Shown here one piece after another: positions 58,500-64,000 of a stretch of 64,000 nucleotides of DNA. Position 1 is the first letter of the stretch. Each line of letters opens with the position of its first letter. Below the pieces are notes generated by a model that did no database searches, was not told the DNA's origin, and was given only the letters and a program-made list of their open reading frames with translations. Both the position numbers and the translations under genes were made by a program. This DNA is from Solanum dulcamara (taxonomy: Eukaryota; Streptophyta; Magnoliopsida; Solanales; Solanaceae), in NCBI RefSeq assembly GCF_947179165.1, contig NC_077238.1:48464293-48528292 (forward strand), written 5' to 3'.

Positions 58500-59326
58500 A
58501 TGCCTCTTCTGTACTGAAGCAAAGCTGAGTAGCATATCTGGCAAGGCACAAAACTTGGCCTCATAAGCGGTAACAGTCATCCTCCCTTACTCTACATTCA
58601 GGAACTCATCTCTCCTCCTATCCATAAGGTCTGGGGAATATACTTCTCCATGAAACAGTCAGAAAAAGTTGCCTAGGTCATAGGTGGTGCCTCTACTGGT
58701 CGGCACTCAACATGAGACCGCCACCACATTTTGGCCTCTCCCTGAAACTGGTATGTCATAAATTCAACACCAAATCACTCTACTATATACATTTTATGAA
58801 GCAGCTCATGACAATCAACCAGGAAATCATAGGCATCCTCAGATTCAGTACCCCTAAAGACTGGGGATTTCAACTTCAAGAACTTAACAAAGAAATCATG
58901 TTGGTCACTAGACATTATCGGCCCTGTATTCAATTGAGGAAACATGCTTATTCCCAAGGACACAATCATGCGGGGAGCCATAATAGCTGCATGTTGAACT
59001 CCTAGAATATGAGGTGCTGGGGGAGCTTATCCCTTATCGGATAACCTACTGAGATAGGTGAGAACCTGGTGGATCATCTATGGAGTAGGCTGGGGTGGTA
59101 CTTCTCTCTAAGGAACCTACTCATTCTCTACCTCAACATCATCTCTAGCTACCTCATCAGCCGATGGAGGGGTCGCTGCTCTCTCCCTGGCTGGCCCAGC
59201 TGTCTAGACCCTACCCCTGGTGGGCTTTCTCCAGCAACCTCTACCACAGCCTCTCGTTGCTACTCTTGATCTGCCTACAGCCCCAACGGCTGGCTCAGGT
59301 GATCTTGTTTCTCTAGTTCTAACCAT
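58500..59326 (-). pseudogene. Element E gag
   Basis: Start ATG at 59326 gives MVRTRETRSPEPAVGAVGRS, then a basic stretch (RVATRGCGRGCWRKPTRGRV). The gag core is visible in the frame at 58775-58981 (FVKFLKLKSPVFRGTESEDA, YDFLVDCHELLHKM). No zinc knuckle was found before the protease. Frameshifts and stops break the region. Confidence 0.82.
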
Positions 59327-59528
59327 CTGCGAAAGTAAAGTAAAGAAGGTCAGATACCAATTTATATAACCTAGATACCAATTGGATTCAAGTAATAGCA
59401 CAAAAGAAAGAATGAATAGAGTTTTCCAAAAGTCCCGTAGCTTCTCTAAGAAAAGTAAAGGGGTCCCCGTACCATTCCGCAAGACTCTACTAAACCTGTC
59501 CTTGTGTGATGAGATCACAGAACCTAAA

Positions 59529-59542
59529 GCTCTGATACCAAG
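59529..59542 (-). other. Primer binding site of element E
   Basis: The minus strand reads CTTGGTATCAGAGC, a perfect match to the usual tRNA-Met primer site, adjacent to the 5' LTR end (59545). Confidence 0.92.
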
Positions 59543-59544
59543 TT

Positions 59545-60601
59545 TATCATGATCCAAAATAGGTCATGAGTGCCATTAACACTTAACCTCCTAGGTGGAA
59601 GAACCAGCGATACAAACCCCAACTAATAAATATAACAATAACGCAGAAGCTCAAATAATATGTTTTCCCAAAACCTGAAAGTCATCACATGAAGGACATA
59701 TAAATTCTAAAACTAAGTATCCAATTATCAAACACCAAATAAATAAATAACATAACGTGTCCAAAAACTAAGGACACCATGCCATGACAAGAGATTTCAT
59801 CGCCAGCTAGAAGGATGACTTACCCTACAATTCGATGAACTGGAGACTGACTAGAGTTGAGGTCGAGTTGAAGTCAGTGGAATACTCGCTGCACTCCACA
59901 AAATAAAACAAGAAAAGATACAAGTAGGGGTCAGTACAGGACAATATGTACTAAGTAGATATCATCGGCCAACTCAAAAATAGAAATCAATATGCATAAA
60001 GTAATAGCGGAAAATCAACAACAACACTTAACAGGTGGCAACCAATGAACAATTATATCACCAGTCAACAACATCAAGATCACACATGAGGACTCAAGCC
60101 TCCACATCACACTCTTTTGAAAAATAAGTTTTGGAGATTTGGTAGTATTAGGTCATTTTAATTTTTTTTCTTTTAATATTATCATGCCGTAACATGACAC
60201 CCGGTCCAAATATAACATGTTGGAACGTGATACCCAATCCAAATATATTATGTCGGAATATAACACCCGATTCAAATATACCATATCGGAATGTGACACC
60301 CGATCCAAATATAATTAATTTATCATTCTCCATGATTATATTCCACTTCATTAACAATATTTCATCAATCCTTCTTTATTCAAGGCACCATTTATGATAG
60401 GGCAAGTTCAAGATTATGGATTTCACGGTCTCAAAATTTCAGACCAATCACAACAACATATCAACCATCCAAAACACAATAATTAAATGCATAGTAAACT
60501 TCACACATTACTCAATGACTATCAATCTCTATTAAGAGTCTATCTATGATATAGAATAAAATCATAACCTACCTCAACCGAATAACCGAAGTAAAGCAAA
60601 C
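59545..60601 (-). repeat. 5' LTR of element E, truncated
   Basis: Matches 53121-54277 but ends at 60601, about half of the LTR. The lost part is the promoter-side end. The terminal bases are TATCATGATCC instead of TGTCACAATCC. It contains the shorter 34-bp array at 60190-60320. Confidence 0.87.
60190..60320. repeat. 34-bp tandem array in the E 5' LTR, about four units
   Basis: Same unit as at 53767-54000 (core ACACCCGATCCAAATATA) but only about four copies. Confidence 0.88.
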
Positions 60602-62217
60602 TTATATTATTTATCATTTTTCTCTTCTTATGTTTCATGTACAATCGGAATGCTGGAGTTTCTACTTTGGAACTCGTTTTTGGCCCAAAATATTAGGCCA
60701 ACAACTATTAGGATCATCAGAGATCGGAGTCTTGTAAATTAGGAGTCATCCCTTAGCCTTCCTCGTAACTGCTTTGATTATTTTTCTCTTGATACATTAA
60801 TTTATTTATATATGTGTTTACATATATGTGATATTGATACTAATCTCTCTTCTTTATTTGAGATTTTTATGTGAGCTAATATTATTTGTTAATGAGTTTA
60901 ATAGTATGTTTAGAATCAAAAATAAAAAATACTCTTTAAAAATAGTTGAACCTTTAGTTTACTTGTAGGCCATCTTAGATTTCTTTTAATTAATTTCCTT
61001 ATAAAAATAATTTGTTATTATTATTTTAGGCCATTTAGATCTATTTTTTTAAATAAAATAAAATAAAAATTATGATTTATCCTTATTTTTCTTCAAACCA
61101 AATATATTGCCTAGGTATTTTACTAGTTTCCCTAATGTATCATTTCAAGATTTAAGATTTATTAACAGGTTTAAATGCAAGGTACATACATATATATATA
61201 TCATACACACAAGGTATATATTTTATTTTATACTAACTTTTACTACACTTGATGTATAATTTTGTTATACATAATTAATATATATATCCCTTTATCAATG
61301 TTATTTTGTTTTTTTAAATTCTTACACTTTAATAAACACATTATTTTACTACATAGGTATCTATTTTCATTTTGTCCCTGTATATAAATAAAATAACAAG
61401 CTCTTATTTTAAACAACATACATGTACATATTTTACTTTATAATAAATACATATAAGGTCACAATTCTATATTTGATATTATTATTTTTTTCATTTATTC
61501 AGTTATTTTTATTTAGTTCCATTTTTAATTTTTGCTCAATTACATTTACTATATATCACATATATTACTATGTATTTACACCCCATCTATTCTTTTATTT
61601 ATTTTCACATCTTAATTCTATAAATGAAATAACAATTTTTCATACCCATAAAACTCAACATTTATATACGATAGATTTACATGAGCTCATTTATTTCATA
61701 TAAATTTAACACACAACTATATTTTTAATATCTACATTTTCCATACATTTCAAGTACATTTATATATTTACTACATTTATATATTTACTTATTTATTTTA
61801 TTATATGATAAATAGACTACTGTTAAGTTTGTTTTACATATATTATAGATACATATATGACGTATCTTGTATTTTACCCTTTTTCTCAAATTAGTGAGAG
61901 TTTTTCTTATCATCATTTTCTAAAGCAAATAAATGAATAAAATATCCCTAATTATTTTTCTAAAACTAAATTTAAGGACTATCTTTGGATAGGCTCTAAG
62001 AGATTCTTAACACCTTCCCCTCGAGAAACAAAAAATCCTTAACTAGAATCTCACTGGTTTCACAAATCAAAACAGATTTTCCATTTATATTTTTTAAAAT
62101 GATTTTCCTAATCTTTTCCTTAAATTTAGGTAGCGATTCTAAATAATTTTCAAAATCAGAGGCATAGCCACTTTATGTTGTGAACTATTTTGACTTATTC
62201 GAAAATAGGGTGTGACA
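60602..62217 (+). repeat. 3' LTR of element D, second part
   Basis: AT-rich LTR sequence continuing after element E. It ends with the typical Ogre-type LTR tail (AACACCTTCCCCTCGAG at about 62009, then AAAATAGGGTGTGACA at 62217). It holds several short AT-rich frames (for example 61422-61703) that are not considered genes. Confidence 0.78.
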
Positions 62218-62690
62218 GGAAGCATAAGCAATAAATCGGCCCCGCTGCATCAATACACACCCAAGACCTATACCAAAAGCATCACAATATACTGAAAAGC
62301 TCTCGGCCTCAACTGGAAGAGTCAGAATAATAGCAGTGGTAAGCAATTCCTTGAGCTTTCTAAAGCTTGTCTCACACTCCTTGGACCACACAAAAGGAAC
62401 ATCTTGAAGGGTCAAATAGGTCAATAGGGCTACAATAGTGGATAAACCCTTGATGAAGCGCCTATAATACCTAGCCAATTCGATGAAGCTTTGAATCTTT
62501 TTAACATATGTGGGCCTAGCCCAACCACGAATAGCCTCAATGTTCACCAAATAAACCATGATACCCTCCCTAGACACCACGTGTCCCAGAAATGCCAGAG
62601 ACTCCAACCAAAACTCGCACTTTGAGAATTTAGCATAAAGCTACTGATATCTCAAAGTCTGGAGCATAACCCTCAAATATTGCGCGACTA
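62218..62690 (-). pseudogene. Element F RT thumb and RNase H start
   Basis: Open frame 62185-62607 has [60 protein letters not shown] and MQRGRFIAYAS. It is the RT connection and RNase H beginning, without the catalytic part of RT. It is cut at 62217 by D. Confidence 0.85.
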
Positions 62691-64000
62691 CTAAAGAATT
62701 CTCTACCAGGGTTGAAACATGCAATGGTACCTCAAGTGACTTATAAATAATACCCAGACGGGGAGCAAAATATATAGATACAAAAGAATACGTGGAACTT
62801 GGGTCAAACAAAGCTGAAGCAGTCTGCTGACATATAAGGATAGTACCTGTGATGACATCATCTGATGTTTCGGCCTCTGCCCTAGTCGTAGCAGTATAGA
62901 AATGGCTCTGTCCGCCTCCCCCTTGATCATCTACCCTACCACCTGAACTACCTCTCTAGGGACCTCCCCGAATATTCATTTGGCCATTATCACGGCCTTG
63001 ACCCCGATGTACACCTCCCATGCGGAGGTGGTACTATTGCTAATGGTCTAGCCTGATCGAGGAACTCTCTAGCCTAGTGCTCCAATGATCCATAATAAAA
63101 AAAACATAAAGATGAGTGGCCCATGATGACTAATCCATGGTAGGAAGAAAGTGGACCCGATCCCCTCGAGCTCTGCCCAGTAGTTGAATCCCCCGAATAG
63201 GGTTAACTATCCTCAACTCCTAGTAGGGAGGCTTGAATCGGCCGGCTAGACTGACCCTACTGGTATTTATCTTACTGGAACCACTAGTGGGGTCTCTTAG
63301 CTTCCCTGATGCCTGGATCTCTTATCTCTTCCCCCTTAGGTATGGAGATGAATCATTTTTATAGTGAGGGCATGATCCACCACATCCAAAAAAGAGCGAC
63401 CCAAAGAAACCAAGTGCTCGGTCCTCAACCTCAGGTTGGGCCTCAATCTATGCATTAAAAATCATACCCATTCCTCCTCTTTCCTCGTACTCGGCAATTG
63501 TTATTTAACAAAGCTCTAACTGAGTAAACTAATCCAACAATCGGTCCCTAACTCTCTTGGGGATGTATTGAGCCAGAAAGGCCTCTGAGAACTGGGTCCA
63601 TATCAACGGTGGTAACCCATCTAGCCTGGCCTGCAAGTAAGAATGCCACCACTATCGGGCTGATCCACTAAACTGGTAAGCGATAAAGTCGGCACCTCTA
63701 GACTCCACAATACCCAAGGAGTGGAGCTGCTCCTGGAAGGTAGTCAAAAACTCAATGGCATCCATACCAATGGCTCTAAAAAATATCAGAGGTGACAACT
63801 TCTGAAAGACCCCCAATATCTGATGCTCCTGTAGTGACATAACACCCTCTGGAACTCTAAAGCTGAGGTGTTGGCTAGGCGGGCGAACCTCACGGTGCCG
63901 ATATGTATGTCATTGGAGCTATGGCCTATGGTATAACCCTAATAGCCTTGAGGAGCTGCGCTATTACTGTCTGTAGTGCTAGGCTCATAACTCGTGCATT
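62691..64000 (-). pseudogene. Element F gag and protease
   Basis: The minus strand shows gag (FQKLSPLIFFRAIGMDAIEF, ADFIAYQFSGSAR at 63652-63840), a zinc-knuckle-like region (SLEH and AR segments near 63060-63110) and the protease active site reading ALFDPSSTYSFVS near 62770-62810. The protease ends at LHVSTLV near 62700 and is joined directly to RT (LRVMLQTLR), missing most of RT. Stops and frameshifts occur throughout. Confidence 0.78.

Larger units (their letters stand above)
53121..60601 (-). mobile_element. Element E: chromovirus inserted in the D 3' LTR
   Basis: Minus-strand Ty3/gypsy element with full 3' LTR, integrase with chromodomain, RNase H, RT, protease, gag, primer site and a truncated 5' LTR. 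The 5' LTR ends at 60601 where D LTR sequence resumes, so the end of E, and possibly some D sequence, is deleted and no second target duplication can be seen. TAGGA flanks the low end. Gag and protease are linked by a shortened region with no zinc knuckle. Confidence 0.85.
32951..62217 (+). mobile_element. Element D: Tat/Ogre-type Ty3/gypsy element, multiply interrupted
   Basis: Plus-strand element whose order is ORF1, gag, protease, RT, RNase H, a second RNase H, integrase, a repeat-rich 3' untranslated region, polypurine tract and 3' LTR. An extra ORF upstream of gag, the second RNase H before integrase and a long 3' untranslated region are the marks of the Tat/Ogre group. The 5' LTR is not in the window; the sequence starts inside ORF1 next to element B. 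D ends GGTGTGACA at 62217, in element F. It is interrupted by C, a TS-type SINE, a hAT-type MITE and E, and every ORF carries stops. Confidence 0.85.
62218..64000 (-). mobile_element. Element F: internally deleted gypsy element hosting D
   Basis: Minus-strand Ty3/gypsy fragment running off the window. It holds gag (with zinc-knuckle remnant), protease and the last part of RT with the start of RNase H. The downstream half (from RFIAYAS onward) is separated by D and lies outside the window. The first bases next to D are GGAAG, the possible target duplication. Confidence 0.82.

Noticed and set aside
61422..61703. Hydrophobic 93-residue frame
   Set aside because: AT-rich LTR sequence of D gives chance membrane-like translation. 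No conserved features.

Overview
This window is plant nuclear DNA built entirely from nested, mostly broken reverse-transcribing elements. I found no intact host gene, no CRISPR array and no free-standing tRNA or rRNA gene. Three things point to Solanaceae (tomato, potato, pepper or tobacco type): pararetrovirus sequence resembling that known from Solanaceae, a TS-type SINE first described from tobacco, and Ty3/gypsy families typical of Solanaceae heterochromatin. The species is not certain. The family names come from recognising motifs by eye; no database was searched.

Positions 1-28236 are a cluster of endogenous pararetrovirus (EPRV, Caulimoviridae-like), mostly on the minus strand. Reading the minus strand from high to low coordinates, copy 2 runs: movement protein (27721-28236), linker (26991-27720), coat protein with a zinc knuckle (25191-26990), protease (24691-25190), RT and RNase H (24218-24690 plus 18993-20181), a 3'-terminal transactivator-like ORF (17421-18892), and an intergenic promoter region (16634-17420). 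Copy 1 follows head to tail: a transactivator tail (15961-16633), the intergenic region (15183-15960), the primer site (15166-15180), movement protein (14729-15101 plus 11227-11891) and linker (986-1737). Positions 1-985 are a rearranged, inverted third piece. Three insertions interrupt the cluster, each with its own target-site duplication. They are Ty3/gypsy element A (1738-11226, duplication GTAGC), an unclassified non-LTR-type retroposon X (11892-14728, 11-bp duplication) and a deleted gypsy element G (20182-24217, duplication ATAAT).

Positions 28237-29012 are unassigned AT-rich DNA with a 150-bp tandem duplication. Positions 29013-32950 are B, a truncated minus-strand gypsy element with one LTR.

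Positions 32951-62217 belong to one large Tat/Ogre-type Ty3/gypsy element, D, on the plus strand. It has an extra ORF1, gag, protease, RT, RNase H, a second RNase H, integrase, a repeat-rich 3' untranslated region and a 3' LTR. D is interrupted by chromovirus C (33191-40677, inside ORF1), a TS-type SINE (43907-44075), a hAT-type MITE (51145-51575) and chromovirus E (53121-60601, inside the 3' LTR). D itself sits in an older minus-strand gypsy element, F (62218-64000), which runs off the window.

Nothing here is an operon or working pathway. The informative content is the order of nested insertion, the lesions (microhomology deletions, a protease-RT tandem duplication, CAG-to-TAG decay) and element X, which I could not classify. 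I see no convincing new biological system.
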